The notes: generated by a model from the sequence alone, not told the origin. A DNA stretch of 64,000 nucleotides from Colletotrichum lupini (GCF_023278565.1 NC_064681.1:496001-560000); one strand, 5' to 3'; counted from the first letter of the stretch, positions 1 to 13,027 are shown. Made by a program: numbers and translations.

Positions 1-1884
1 GCTCGTCTTGTGAGGCAGGCGAGGCTTGTCCCAAAATTTGGGTGAAGTGAGTTGATTGACATGACTTGGCGCGCGCGTAGGTCTCGTTTCAAGGCATCCT
101 AGAAGATCAGGGTTCGAGTCAAGATGCCGCGTGGTAGGCCTCGTTCCTGACGCATGGGAAACCAGACGCCTTGCACGCTCGCCCAAAGAGAGGAGGAAAA
201 ATCTGTAATGAAGAAAACAGCAGGGGCTGGGATGGTAATTCTTTTATTTTAGTATCATTGAGTCGTCTGATAGTTGTGTTGCCTTTTTCCGACGGAGTTT
301 TCTTTGTGACTGACTGGTCTGATGTTTTGGCATTTAGACTTTGAACGTCAAAACGTGTACGCTTCGTCAGCCTCCAGCTCTCACTTGCCCGTGTCTTCTT
401 GGTCCATCGTTCTGATCGGACAACGCTGTCGTAGGCATGCATATACCATCGTCTGCGAATCCGGATTTCGCGTGTACGGGGGAGATGGACCTGTTCGAGA
501 TCTTCCCACGGATACCTCAACCGCACTACGCCCTTGGCGAAGATCATAAAAAAAAATGATGGATGTTCTGGATACTACATCGCACCCATTCTCGTCGGTT
601 TGACAAAGAGACGCGGGATGAACGTAGATGCTGTCGATCAATGAGGTTGGCGTTCTCTCAGGCTCTCCCCGTGGCCATTGCCGCATCAGGTAGTCGCTAC
701 TCACAAACGGCGCGTCTTACTGGTTCGGTGAGAGTTCCGCGCGACAGGGGTCTGCTCACCCCCCACCGAACGAGGAACGCCAACGATGGATTCAGAAAAA
801 GACCACATCCACAGACTTTTCCGTCTGTGCCCATGTCTGACGGGGACACTAGAACATTGTTCCGATTCTGTATCCGTAGTCTCGAAGATGGGAGGATTCC
901 CTAGAAACCACCGGCGGATGACCACGTGCCTCAGCTCTCTGACAAAGTCCGAAGGTCGCCTGGGGGGGGGGGAGGGAGACCCGCTATTTACGGCATTGCC
1001 CGTTTCTAGAACGAGTCTCTCGTCTCGGGTTGCCCTGCATCAGCCGGATTTACACCGCCGAGGGGGGAAGGGTAAACGTCTCAGTCTCATGTTGTATAGG
1101 TAGAATTTAAACTTTTAGTGGCTCAACTTCCCCGCCACCAGGCATCCTCAGACGGTGGAGGCATACTTTGAGTTGAGATGGGATTAGATGGGTTGTGTTC
1201 ATGCACGATCAGGGCATCTTCCCCCCCCTTCCCTCTATTTCTCCGTCCGGAGTCTCCCTTCTTCCGAGGCCTATCATCAGAGGCTCTCCTGCCTCAAGTC
1301 TACGTAACTTTGTAGTGTCGCAATGACTGCTTCGCTTGCGGTTGGCGTTCTTGATCTTGAGAAGAAACATGATCACAAGAGGAGAGCCTTCCGGTCATTG
1401 ATTCAGGCTTGTCGCAGGCGAGGTAATGAAACCCCCTCAGTCGATAGCACGAGTTAAACAAATGCAAGTGAGCTCAGGTGACACCACAGCATGGAGTGAC
1501 TCGTCTAGATCAAGGTAGTGGAAATCGCCCTGTCATCTGTATCCTATGAACTTTCGATGGCACGCAACTCAATACCAGATAATTGAGCTTTGTACCCGGC
1601 TGAAAGACTTGCCCTGCTGACGTATACACGTGAGGGGCAAACTTTCTTCACATCTCGTCATTGGAGCTGAATCTGGTATATAAACTTCCATGTCTTGATA
1701 TACAAAGCCATACGACAAAACATGACCTCCACCGTATACGCCGCGCCCAAGCAAAATGGTATTTTGGTTCTCATCGTCCGTTCCAAGCATCCTTCACGTA
1801 CTCAATTACACCTATTAAGGCGACCAATAAACAGAAGCTTTGCGATACAATCTGTTCCAGCTGTCTGTCTCGACAAAGACACAC
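1..1884. other. Gene-free left edge, with a B-box-like tRNA relic
   Basis: I see no conserved coding region here; the open frames are short and compositionally random. Positions 111-123 read as a good Pol III B-box (GGTTCGAGTC followed by AAG). A GGCATC/GATGCC inverted repeat flanks it at 93-98 and 123-128. I could not fold a complete tRNA around it. A run of ten or more G lies near 961-972. The stretch holds the 3' flank of the RGS gene. Confidence 0.5.
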
Positions 1885-3330
1885 TCAGAAGTACCCGTGC
1901 TTTGGGATGGCAACAAAGATGGCGGTGAAGACACCGCCAACGAGAACGGCACATAGCATCGCCTGAAGGAAGATGGTGTCCTGGATGGTGCGCAGAGCAG
2001 GCTCCTCAATCCACACCTCGCGGTCAAAGATCTTGCGGACAATGTTGCGCTTCTCATACTTGATGACCCAAGGCTCCGACTCATAGCTGTTGTTAGATCC
2101 AAACGTGTCGAAGGAAGTCTTGCGGTCGTCATTCTCCTCGTCCACGAAGAGCTCCCAGGGACGAACATGACGATGGTGCATGCCGTGGAGGACAACACAC
2201 ATGCCCTTGTAGGCTGCGACCAAGGTGGAAATGCCCAAAACCCATCCAATGGCAGCCAGTGCTCGCCATCCGCGGCCCGCACGGCTGAGAGTAATCAAGA
2301 TGGCGACGACAAAGGCGATAGCAATGAGACCAACGCCGAGAGCCCGGGCGAAGAAGACGCGAGCGGGGTTACCGTTGCAGATGGACCAACGAATGAAGTT
2401 GGGGTGAGCTTGCTGGCGGAGAGAGTTCTCAATTACTTTGATGGCCAAGCGACAGGCCGTAGGATGGGTAGTGTACGCAAGGGCGTGAAGAGTGGCGTCA
2501 CGTTCCTTGGCCGAGAGGTTGAGCTGTCGCGGCGCACCCTCCATAATGTACGTGGCGATAACACGGTCAATCTCTTCACGGAATGGTTGTATGGTGACTA
2601 GATCCAGTCAGCAAATACCTTGAAGCCCTCGAGTCTGACAGCTTACAAGGCTGCTTGGCACCCACGGCCGCGAATGCATCACTGGCCTGAGAGCGGTACG
2701 AATCGGCATTCGACACGCCTTGAGACCCCGTGTAGACTGAGCCTTCGTAGTCGTTTGGGGTGCGTGGAGGGGTGTGGAAAGGGTTGTTGGAATCTTGCAC
2801 GATGCCGCTCGTGGTACCCTTCTTCTCGAAATCGGTTCCCTTGAATATCTCTTGGCCGGGCTTCTTGCGCATCCTCTGTGACTTTTCCTTGTTCATGCGT
2901 TGAAGCAGATCAGTCTCCATGGTTTCGGTCCACTCGGGAGCGAGAGACATGTCAGACGTCTTTGCTTCCCCAAAACGCTTCTGGAAGTCCCGGTGCCAGA
3001 GGAAGAATTGAAGGTTTTCCGCCGCATGCTCAATATATATCAGGTAGTTCATGAAGTCACGCACGGTACAAGGCTATCAAGTCAATACTTTGGACAGTAT
3101 CAAAGTCATGAGAGGCAACCTACAGGACATGTGCCACCGTTGATAATCTTGTCAAAAGTGAGCGACTCCGGGATGCCCTGCAGTTTTCCAGAATTGCCGG
3201 AGCGCAAGGATGAGGAGGTGTTGCTCTGCTTTTCATCGCCACTGTCAGATACATCTGAAGTGCTCCCGCGAGCTGAGCTGGTGTTGCTGACGTATACCGG
3301 TCGGCGGTAGGTGAGAGGTAGAAGACCCAT
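1885..3330 (-). CDS. RGS-domain protein with three C-terminal membrane segments (Rax1/RgsB-like)
   Basis: Three exons on the minus strand: 3330-3124, 3073-2647 and 2597-1885, giving 448 aa. Both introns are short GT-AG (donors GTAGGT and GTAAGC). Joining exon 1 to exon 2 gives a continuous RGS start (GGTCPPCTVRDFMNYL, then EHAAENLQFFLW). Exon 3 resumes the domain at FTIQPFREEIDRVI, so a Ser/Pro/Thr-rich insert splits the RGS fold. Hydrophobic segments lie at about residues 297-315, 324-341 and 420-442. RGS proteins speed GTP hydrolysis by G-alpha. The combination of a split RGS domain and a membrane-anchored C-terminus is typical of the fungal Rax1 family (bud-site selection, RgsB in Aspergillus). 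The family call rests on domain order; a role in polarity or signalling is inferred. The start at 3330 is the first Met of the open frame. Confidence 0.87.
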
Positions 3331-5778
3331 AGTTGGATATTTGATAGAAGTGTCACGAAATGTCGCAGTCTGGTTGGTAGTAGGTGCAGAAGCGAATGGA
3401 ATAGGTGGTCTTAGGTTCTAGGGTGTAGGACAGTGAGTGTGAGTGAATGTCCAGAAACCTGTGATCGAAAGAGACCGCCTTTAACTTGTAGTATCCAGGT
3501 CCGGGAATGACGTTCCACGAGTAAGACCGGACAAAGTTGGGGGAAAGAGAGTAGTGTTGGGCTTAAGGTAGGGTTGGAACGAACTACAAGCTACTGCACA
3601 ATGAAGAAAAGTGCTCGCCTTGCGGGAGGGGTGGAAGGGGTTGGGAGTAGCGAAGAACGCAACTAAGATGGGAGGTGAAGGAACGGGGGGTACGGTTGAG
3701 GGCACAAGACGACTGATATAGCAGTGAGAGAAGAAAATCAGGTGTAGGCGTAGGCGTACCCGTGAACCCGTGCCCAGATATCTCGAGAGTTGAGGAGAGC
3801 CGAGGGCTGCTGGGGAGGGCCAGGACGATGGCCAGCCCCACACACATTTCGACGGAAAGACTACTTTATTTGGCCATGACTGGCTTCCGTTGACGGAGAG
3901 GGCTGAAGCTGGGCCAATCCAGAAAGCGCGAAATCGACCTGTAGCCGGGGTCCCTGTGGGACACTGGGACTTGGGATGGGTGAGGCGTCCAGACGTTTGT
4001 TGTTTCCTGGCAGAATGCGGACGGGTGGGAACGGCATGGTGTGTAGGGATGTGCTTTCTTCTCGGACTTGCTTGGTGATGCTGATATTGAGGGCACGCTT
4101 GGCAGGCATGGAGGACGACGCAGAAGGAATAGCGCACCCGCGTGAGGGTGGAGGCGATGTACCGTGCAGTACGGAGTAGGCATGTATCTTTATTTCTGAA
4201 TTTCTGTATGCAGCATGAGATAGTAGAACATTGAGAGACATGGCCCTGGCCGTGGATGCATGTGGGTATGAAGGAGAAGAAGCAAGAATGGCGCTAGCAA
4301 CGGCATCGTTGGTTTTCAAAGTTTACGCAGCGAGCCCTTGCTTACCTGGCACGCCCGGCGTTGTTGTGGCCATTGTTTTGGACAATACGAAGAATCAGAG
4401 CGCTTTGCGTTTGCGTTTGCGAGGCGAAGGCCCAAACATCTCTGCTATGCTATGATGACAAGACAAACGAGGACTGAGTGAGCCAAAAGCGGTGCAACGA
4501 CGTGACCAAGTGACCGGGCGCCTCAAGAACGCCCATTCTCCCATTGCAGACCTGCTTCGAAGCCATAAGTGACGAAGCTCCCGAAACAGCGAAATCACTG
4601 TTGATCTCTTGCAGCATCGTGGCGATTGGTGGAGTGGCCCGGCGCTAGCATCGAGGCTTTCCTGAACGAGTAAGGAGCGTCTGTTCGGCTGAGACAGTTC
4701 ACAGCTGGGCTTGTCTTCCCTGCTTGGGGAAAATCGACCCTGTAGGTAGAGCGCAGAGTTGGCTGGTAGAAGGTACGGATACCTGCTGCATGGGAGATTG
4801 CAGGAGATCGGCAAGAGGAGAGCATGGAGAAGAGACCCAAAGGCCTGGAATGTTCTCAGACCGGTGTGACAATGATTAGTGAAGTCTTTGGTGAAAGCCG
4901 TCAAATGTTCGTCGAGTGCTGATTTCGCCTCAAGTTGTTGCAGCAACAACCTGACATGACAACAGCCAGCATCCGAAGTTGGTTCGAGGTCAAGCGAGAC
5001 ATGGGCGAATCCTTAGAACTCGTTTCTCTAAAAGCTCCAGGGGACCGGGCCCGGGGCACGGAGGCGTAAAAGGCGGCCGTAAAAAGGTGGACCATGACGA
5101 GAGCAGGCGACGCCTCCCACATCAAGCCTCCAGAATTCAGACTTGCCATCGTCGTCTAGTGATGGACGGAGAAGAGCTCCGGGTCCGAGAGGCCGAGGCA
5201 GGACTCCCTTTGTTCTTCATGGTGCTGAGTTCATCAACGGATGAGGCGAAGGCTTCCGGACTGAGGAGACTGTACCTAGTCCATCAGTCCCCATCCCCAA
5301 AGCCCGTCAAGCCGGATCACAAAAGGTGCTAATAGGTAACGTAACGTGGTCCAAGTCGAGTTTGACTTTGGGTCTAGGTATCCCAGTCGCCTAACGGCGT
5401 TCAGGAGATATTGATCCGGCGCAGGGCAGGCTGTGAACAGACGGTGGAGCTACGACACAAGCGCGGGATTGCTGAGAGAGGCGTGCCTGGCGTGCTTGAT
5501 GAGAAGTATCCGTACGTAGGTATCCCCATCTGACCGGGGGAAGAGAGAAGACGAAGATGAGAAAAAGAAAGACAAAAATGCTGCCCAGGTGGAAGGGAGG
5601 AGAAAAAAAAGAGGCAAGGGGTTGGTGGTGGTGAAGGTACCTATTCCTCTGTACTACTGAGGTACTAAGGTAAGGTAGGCCGGAAGGTACCTAAAGTACT
5701 GGCAGGGTCTCCTGAATCAACGGTCTGTGCGCGTTCCTTCCCCGAGATCGATTGACGATGTTTCCTCCCCTCTCTGTA
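3331..5778. other. Long 5' flank of the RGS gene, no supported gene
   Basis: This 2.4-kb spacer lies upstream of the RGS start. Many overlapping open frames on both strands are Pro/Ser/Arg-rich and show no domain or splice continuity. Near 5636-5700 there is a cluster of GGTACCT/GGTACT words, a motif that recurs in many spacers of this window. Confidence 0.5.
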
Positions 5779-6287
5779 CAGTGAGGACCCATTAGTTTCA
5801 ATACACCTCCCAGTGCGTCAGCGTAAACCCACTAACTTCATTATACTAATATAAGTAATATCTCTGCGATTTAAGTAATAATCATAACTAAAAAAAATCT
5901 TAAAAATATTTTACTATTGAAATAATATGAAAATTATTTTTATAAAGTTTTAGTAATTTTCTCTATTACTTAATTGATAGTTAAAAAACTAGTACCCGAG
6001 TTTTTTTAAAAACGTACTAACAAACACAGTATTATTCGCACTCTTGACGCCCTATAATCCACTATAAGTAAAATTCATCCTCTTATATTTTAACAAAGAT
6101 TTAATAACACAACGAATTTAATATAAAACCTAATATAACTTTTTAATATAATAAATTATTACTTAATATATTATATTATGTTTTTATTTTTATTTTTATT
6201 GTTATGCTTAATGCTTAATTTTACTGTTGAAAATCCCTGATTTTGCGGGATACTGTGCGCTGTATGGACACTAATGGGTCCCCACTG
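5779..6287. mobile_element. MITE-like, AT-rich element with mariner-type terminal inverted repeats
   Basis: The ends form a near-perfect inverted repeat. The left end begins CAGTGAGGACCCATTAGT at 5779. The reverse complement of the right end, which finishes at 6287, begins CAGTGGGGACCCATTAGT. Similarity extends about 26 bp with three mismatches. Each end is flanked by TA (5777-5778 and 6288-6289), the target duplicated by Tc1/mariner/pogo transposons. The core (about 5837-6235) is strongly AT-rich, unlike the surrounding DNA, and contains no transposase frame. A second copy of the subterminal word (ACCCACTAACTTCA) starts near 5827. I read it as a non-autonomous or deletion derivative later mutated by RIP; the RIP part is inference from composition. 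Confidence 0.82.
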
Positions 6288-8412
6288 TACCTATCCGTAC
6301 CTTGTTCGCACCTGCCACAGGACTCTCAAGAAACGACTTCCATTTGCAAGGCAGGGAACCTTACCCGGGCAATAGAGTTTGAGCGTTCGAATTATGTAAT
6401 ATGCCCGCCTGAATTCCTTTTCTTCCCAAAGTTCATCAGACGACTGCAACGACAGACAACTCAAAGATCAGACGAGATTACTTACACGAATCCTCTCCAC
6501 CAAGGCCGGCCACCTTCAACCAGCCCCAAACAGCATTTGCTTTTTGCCACATTATCATCTCATGCTAATACTCCCCTCCCCTGCCTGCTCCTCATGCCAG
6601 GTATCTAGTCATAGTGTCAAGGCTCTCCTCAGCGAACCAGATCGGTCAGGCTAGAAGCAGTAACGAGGCGACTAGCCTCTTCAAACCATCCCTGCGAAGA
6701 ATGTGAAGAAGAGTTTGAAGGGGCGCCTTGATCATGTCTTGTCGCTAATCGATAAATCTATCCCTGCTTACACCAACGGCCAATCAAACCACCACTCAAC
6801 CACCACCACCTTATCCTAGCTCCTCACTTCCACCCACCGTCACCCACAAGTTAGACAAGTCCAGCCAGCCTGAGAAAACCTCATATCCAGCCTGTCGCAC
6901 CAAATCACCAAAAGCCTTAGTAGACTACCTCGACTTATTCGGTCTCGCTAGTGTCGCCGACCATGGTGACATGGTCGCCGTACCTAACCATCACCCCGAG
7001 GTCAGTCTTTGTGCGTCCATCCCCCCTCCCAGATTTGTGCCAACCGTTTTCCGAGCAGCGCCTTTTCTGTGTAGCGTCGATGAACCAGCTATCCGATCGA
7101 GCCAGCTTTCAGTAGCTCTACTGTGCGAATCGGCCGCCTGTCACATTGGCAAAGACCACATCTTACTCCAACCTCACCTTCGCACTGTCGCACTGCAGCA
7201 GCTGTCGATGCAGAGGACAAGATAGCATTCCATTCAGGTCACAAAGCTGAAAATACCCCTGGTGCAAATCATTGCAGTCATCTCGAAGCGACCCCCCTCC
7301 AGCGGGACGGACGGCCCAAAGAGTGGCCAGAACCCCTGTGCCGAGCCAAACGTCACACGTTACCCGATTGCGACGCTGCTTCCGGCCCGAGAGGAACAGA
7401 TCGCCGGGCATGTTTCCAGCTGCGTCCTGTACAAGGTATTGGCTCGCCTATCGTGCCGCAAAATGACCATTGTGTGTATCTGTGACTGCTCTGAACGCGG
7501 CGTGATCATATGCAAGCTGATGGTTTTCGTCACAGCCCGTCGTCTCTGCTCTTCTTGTTTGGCTTCTGGCAAAGCTACATTTCTTGGTACCTGTCCTCAA
7601 AAGCCTTGATTGGAACGATGACAGATTCGGGCAATCTCATATAACAACGCGGACCGTCGGCCGAGGTTGATGCTTTGCTAATTGCCATCATCTCGTCCTC
7701 GCGCAGGGGCCTCTCCCTTCCCCTAGCTCTCGCATCGTCTCTCTGGTCTCCATAACCGCCTCTTTGGATCGTGGCGTCAAGCTCCTGTCATGCGCTTGGC
7801 GACCTGGACCACACGACGCTAAGTCTTCCCTACGTCTTTCTACTCGAAACCAAGAAAATTCTCTAGCGTGGGTGGACCATGGCACAACTCACCTTCCTAT
7901 CTTCGCTGGCAAGATGTGTTCCATGAGAGTCAGGAGCGTGCCGCCCATGTGCTGGCCTAAGGATCTTGACCTAGGTGTGTAGGTGCTTGGCTCCCAGGAT
8001 CAGAGGGGGCAGTCACTCACACTTCCCGCCTCGTGGAGAACTCGCGAATTCCTCGTGGGCGGCTTGCTAGTCATATTTACGCCTGTTTTTGGTATTTCGA
8101 ACATTGGCCTTCTATGGAATGTCTTGACAAGATATGTGCCTGTCTCGTTCCTCATCTGATTGATAACATTTCCCCAAATCTCAAGACATGGCGGCGCATC
8201 TTCGACAGTGATTTTACACTAGATCAATTTATCCAACAGACGCACAGGTGTCAGTCGAGAGGATTCTGGACTCATTACTTCGAGACAAAAACCCTGCCGC
8301 CAGGAACACGAGCCATACTACGAATCATTGGAAGTCGTGCCCCTCTACCTAGTCTATGGGAAGGATTCGGATCTTTGCAGTTCTGACAATGTCTTGGCAC
8401 AGAGGACAGATT
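6288..8412. other. Spacer without a supported gene
   Basis: This 2.1-kb stretch lies between the TIR element and the 3' end of the SnoaL-like gene. Open frames on both strands are short, and none joined into a protein with a recognisable motif. Positions 6780-6860 are rich in CCACCAC-type pyrimidine tracts, as in fungal leaders, but no coding start follows. Confidence 0.45.
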
Positions 8413-9007
8413 TTACCAGTGCCTCTCAGAGATATCAACGGTATTCACATCAACGCCATCCCGGAACCACCTCTCTGTGTCTTCAATTTTGACATCGTTC
8501 CCGCTCATCTGTCTCTTGCGCATAAGCCCGTTCTCAGCAAAGGTCCAATCCTCGAGACCATACGTCCGCCACCATTGTCCCGACTCATCATGCCACTCAT
8601 ACCAGAATTGGACGGCAATCTTGTTCCAATGGTCAGTGATCTCTCATAAGCGCAGCCACAGCTGCCGGGTCAACGGTGACTCCGGGGGGCTTACCTTGTT
8701 ATCGGTGAAGGCGAACAACTCCTTGCGCAGTCGGTAGCCATTCTCCTTCTCCCACTTCTTGGTGAGCCATTGCTCAATTCCATCTCGACCCTGGAGAAAA
8801 GTGTCTCTGTTGCGCCAGATGGAGTCGGGCGTGTAAGCCATCTTCACTTTTGCGGGGTTTCTGCGGCGATGTCAGTGGGCGTCTGCTTCGGTTGCTGAGG
8901 GGCACGGACTTGGAGTTCCATCCATCCTGGGCAGCCTTCACCTTGATCCTCGCGGTTTCCTCGGTGAAGGGTGGGAACGGCGGTCTGGCTTCGTCTTGGC
9001 TGGTCAT
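8413..9007 (-). CDS. SnoaL-like / DUF1348 family protein (NTF2 fold)
   Basis: Three exons: 9007-8910, 8860-8695 and 8619-8413, giving 156 aa. Intron 1 has donor GTCCGT and splits a Lys codon. Intron 2 has donor GTAAGC. The joined protein reads through the family's hallmark motifs: AAQDGWNSKNPAKVKMAYTP, then DSIWRNRD, KKWEKENGYRLRKELFAF, and a Trp-rich FWYEWHDESGQWWRTYG block near the C-terminus. This is the short single-domain DUF1348 family of the NTF2/SnoaL superfamily, common in fungi and bacteria. These proteins form a cone-shaped pocket, but no reaction is established for this subgroup, so I assign none. Length and motifs fit an intact gene. No signal peptide or membrane segment is visible. 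Confidence 0.88.
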
Positions 9008-10479
9008 GATTCAAGCAATGCGATCTTTCCAAGTGATGATGCCTAAAGTCATGGAGCTATCGCCATGGCAAAGACAGCAGTTTTGAACATGTCAATTATG
9101 CTGGAAGAAGACACAAACACCGGACGATTCAACCAATCACAGACACGGGCTGCCGGGGGTTCGGCCTTTGTCAGCTGTCACCAGCGCCCTTGGCAAACAC
9201 CGCGGGTTCTGCTCTGACGAAACGACGTCAGATGAGGCGCAAAAATTTTGATTTTCAACCTTTCAGTTCTAGTTGAGGAATTTCAATCTAGCTTGAGCAT
9301 GATGAGTCTTTCAAACTTCGGATGGCTTGCGGAGTGAGCGCTACAGCAACAAGCAACGGCCGACGCCGACGCAACTTCTGCCTCATCACACAGAGCCGCG
9401 CTGACTGCAGTTGCGGTCTGTCGTTGTGTGAACCAGGTACCGCAGGATTGACTTTACTGAGTACAGGCAGCTGGTTCTTCAGACGATGAAAGTCAGGCAA
9501 TTCCAGACAAGCACATGCTCGCCGACTTTGTACCATCTGCACGCCAATGACCACCAACATCCAGAAATGTCACGCCGCCCGGGTCTGGAGTACCCGGACC
9601 TCGCCATGATGACAAAAAGGCTCCCAGAGTCACAACGTCTTGGCACAGTAACTCCGAAGGACGTTGGTAGAAGGCCGACAGGCTGGATGCTCGGACGGCC
9701 GAGAGGGGCCCTTGTTCGCCTCCCCCCACCGGGGGAGAGAGGCCGGGGATCGGAGCCCAAACGGACGCGGCATAAATTCCCGGTCTTGCGTCATGTCACT
9801 CTGTGGGCCGAAAAGGTGCGCATTTCGCTGGTGTTATCAGAGTTCAAGGTACATGTCATCTATTCGTACCTCCCCCATACGGATATTCTGTCTGTTGTCA
9901 CTTTGAATGCTGCTGTTATCTACCTTACTAAGTATCTTACCTTGTACCTTGAGCAAGGGGAAAAAAGATACTTTGCATCATGGCTTCCAAACGCGAAAGC
10001 GGGCAAACAAGAAAGACAACTCTCCAGAGTTCCGAGACAAATCAAACCGTCGAGTGCCTCTTGTTAGTGCAACGGTAGGTCCCCGTGGTCCGCACTTTTT
10101 TGCCCACTTGTATGCCCGTATTCGTCACAAAAAGACTACCTGTCGTGCCTGTGCCTGAGATGGTCGGCGGTGGTCCCAGGAAGGAGTGGCCGCCCCGCGG
10201 CTAAGGAGCGTAGTATCCGTATCTCAAATACAAATCATCACGAGCTCCACTTCCCTGGAAGCTCGCAGAATTGCGCCTGGGACCCTGACTCGGCGATCCC
10301 TCGATATCCCGCCCACCTACGGAGTACTAATTCGCCCTACCTTCCTTTCCTTTATCTGATCTTGTTTTCCCTTTCCTTCCATTCTTCAACCAAACACTCT
10401 ACTACCAATCCACTCTCACATCTCCAACGCACTTCTCTCTTCACCAATTTCCTCAACCAACCCACACCAAATCATCAAA
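9008..10479. promoter_or_regulatory. Divergent spacer between the SnoaL-like and peroxiredoxin genes
   Basis: This spacer holds the 5' flanks of both neighbours. About 160 bp before the peroxiredoxin start is a long pyrimidine tract (about 10335-10475, rich in CCTTTCC and TCTTCA words), which is typical of strongly transcribed fungal genes. The ATG follows ATCAAA, a good fungal start context. The open frame at 9486-10067 has no recognisable motif and I do not call it. Confidence 0.5.
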
Positions 10480-11398
10480 ATGTCTGGTCTCAAGGTCGGC
10501 GAGCAGTTCCCCGAGGGCGTTGCCTTCCAGTACATCCCCCACCAGGAGGAGACTGCCGACTTCAAGGTCTGCGGTATCCCCATCAAGTACGACACCGCCA
10601 AGGGTAAGTCTCTCTCTATCAATCGAAGCATCACAAGATCCTCTTGGCTAACTGCTCCCGTCTCCCAACAGAGTTCAAGGACAAGAAGGTCGTCATCGTC
10701 TCCATCCCCGGTGCCTTCACTCCCACCTGCTCCGCCTCCCACCTGCCCGGCTACATTGAGCACAAGGACGAGCTCAAGGCCAAGGGCGTCGACCAGGTCA
10801 TCTTCCTCGCCTACAACGACCCCTTTGTCATGTCCGGCTGGGGCAAGGCCAACAACATCAAGGACGACTTCATTGTGAGTTTTGCCCGTTTCTGTCTTGC
10901 TGTTTCTGTTGCATCTTTTTTTCTTTCTCTTTTTCGACTTGCTTTCTTCAGCTAGCTCTAGCTGTGCTGTGCTGTTGCGTTGTGTTGTTTTACCCCTCCC
11001 CCTCTTTCCGTGGAGCTCACCCCTTCACCGACTCCGATAAACGCCGCCCCACCCCCCACTCTGCTCCTCCACAAGGGGGTGGGAAAAGAGTCTCAACATG
11101 ATACCACGATACGCTCAAGTCGCCTCACCCGCGAAGTTGCATTCGTGTCTTCTCTCATCTTTCATCGCGCGATATCCCGGCCACCGTCACAAGCGTTGAT
11201 GAACTAACCCGGCTTTCCCAGGTCTTCGCCTCCGACGCCAACGCCGCCTTCTCCACCTCCATCGGCTGGAACCACGGCGAGCGCACCGCCCGCTACGCCA
11301 TCGTCATCGACCACGGCAAGGTCGTCTACGCCGAGAAGGAGACTGAGCTCCAGGGTCTCGAGGTCTCTGGCGCCGAGCCCGTTCTCAAGGCTCTGTAA
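10480..11398 (+). CDS. AHP1: Peroxiredoxin, Ahp1/Prx5 type
   Basis: Three exons: 10480-10603, 10672-10874 and 11222-11398, giving 167 aa, the usual length for this subfamily. The thioredoxin fold carries the peroxidatic motif PGAFTPTCSASHLPGY with the reactive cysteine at residue 61. A second cysteine at residue 31 (KVCGIP) matches the position of the resolving cysteine of yeast Ahp1 (Cys31/Cys62). The conserved GWG and RYAIVIDHGKV blocks are present. The protein reduces alkyl hydroperoxides and H2O2 using thioredoxin. No targeting peptide is visible, so it is probably cytosolic. Intron 2 is 347 nt, long for a fungus, with a CT-rich 5' part. The codon bias is strong (Lys AAG, Ile ATC, Ala GCC), fitting high expression. 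Confidence 0.95.
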
Positions 11399-13027
11399 AG
11401 AGTTGGTACCTTGTGCCACTTGAAGATTTAATGATTTTTGCGTTGGGCGGGTTCCTTTTTTTTACATGATGAGAAATGCCCAAGACATGGTCTCTTTTAT
11501 AGACGAAAGAGGGGAAAGAAAGGGAAACCTTTTTTCCGACGCGCGTTTAGAACAAAAGCTCATATTAGAATTTTTGAACTTTCGTTAGACGAAGATTGGG
11601 GCGGTTTTCGGATCACGAAACCACTTTCTTCCGCTTATAGAATAGAGACAAAAACTGAATGGTTCATGAGACCTGTCCATGTTTCTGCCTAGCCTGAAAT
11701 ACTTGATCCGATGACTGGAACGTGAGCTGTTAGATGCTTCGGTAGAGCTAGTAGAGCAGACGGACTTCGTCTCGGTAGCGGGGCTCGGAGATGCGATATT
11801 GCCGCGAAGAGAGACGGACGAGGGGAAGGAACCACAGGAGGAGGGGATGGTTGTCTTTCCCCCGACGCAGGTCATGGTGTTGTCGGATACTTGCACCGGG
11901 TAAGCTCTATTACGCAGGTGTATGTTACATGTGCGGCTCGTTTCCATAGTAGGCATGATGCGGATAAACTTGGGGTATCTTGACCCCAAAAGATGATGGA
12001 TGTCCAGAGGTGTGTGTTTGATATGTTCGTGGAGAGAAAGGCTAGAGTATGATGTTTACTTGGAGTTTACCCAGCGGGCTTGATGTACTCGAGTGAGGAC
12101 GAGGGTATGGATGTCTGTCGATGGCCGTCTTTTACAATAAGGGTTCTGGTGATGGCACGACAAATTCTGAAAATACCCTCCCCCACATGTCCACTGTAAG
12201 ATGGGAGAAGAGATTTTGAGCTTTGTCAACGTTGATCGTGTGGAGTAAGCTTCAGTCCTCATTCCGAGCGCGGGAAGTCGGGGGATCAAAGGAGTTCTAC
12301 GGTCCCTCTACTTCCGTTGAGGGGAATACATGATGTGGCAGCCACTACGAAGCGCATTTTGTTTGATGCTTCTCCGGCTCGTAGCTTCGCTCCGGGAACA
12401 ACGCAGGAAAGGGAACGGGAAGGGTTGAGCTCGTAGATGAGTCCCGGGATCTATTGCAGTACATCCGCCTCTCAAGATCTCGGCGACTGTCTCCCTCGCA
12501 TGTCAACCTCCAAGAATCACGTCACCATTCAAATGATACAAAACACAAAAAGACTAGTCACCAAAGTACGGGATTCGAGGATCAAAAATGTTGGTAAGAA
12601 TCCCCCGTTGGGACAATTCCATGCAAATTCCGTGCTACCCGTGAGATTGTGTAGTTATAGAACCCCAAAAGTCCCCGTTTCAAAGCACAATGAACCCTCG
12701 ACTCCAATCAAGTTTTTTTTGAACCTGGTCGTATTGTGCCTTTCACCAATTCGTTTGTTGTCAGAAGCGTTCGTTCCTTCTCTAAAAACGGTCTCCATCC
12801 TCACCAGCCGGAGGGTTGAAAGAAAAAAATCCTAACCCTCGGCCGGGATTGGTCGGTGGCCGTTTCTGTTCTTTGCTTCCCGCATGTCACACCAGCCTCA
12901 CGCCGTCTCGACAGAGAAATGTTTTTACTCTTTTTTTATTTCATCATGTCAAGAGAAGAAAAACCCATCACGCAAACCCAAATTTTTTCCCCAATCCTCA
13001 ACGAGAGACTAGAAAAAAAAAAGCTGT
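11399..13027. other. Tail-to-tail spacer (peroxiredoxin / L24)
   Basis: This 1.6-kb spacer holds both 3' ends. Poly-T near 11457-11463 and A-rich and T-rich runs near 12700-13020 are plausible 3'-end elements for the two convergent genes. No coding sequence is supported. Confidence 0.45.

Noticed and set aside
3481..4137. 218-codon frame on the minus strand upstream of the RGS gene
   Set aside because: Pro/Ser/His-rich, with several alternative frames covering the same bases; more likely leader or spacer DNA.
9486..10067. 193-codon plus frame before the peroxiredoxin gene
   Set aside because: No motif; overlaps frames on the other strand; ends in promoter-like sequence.
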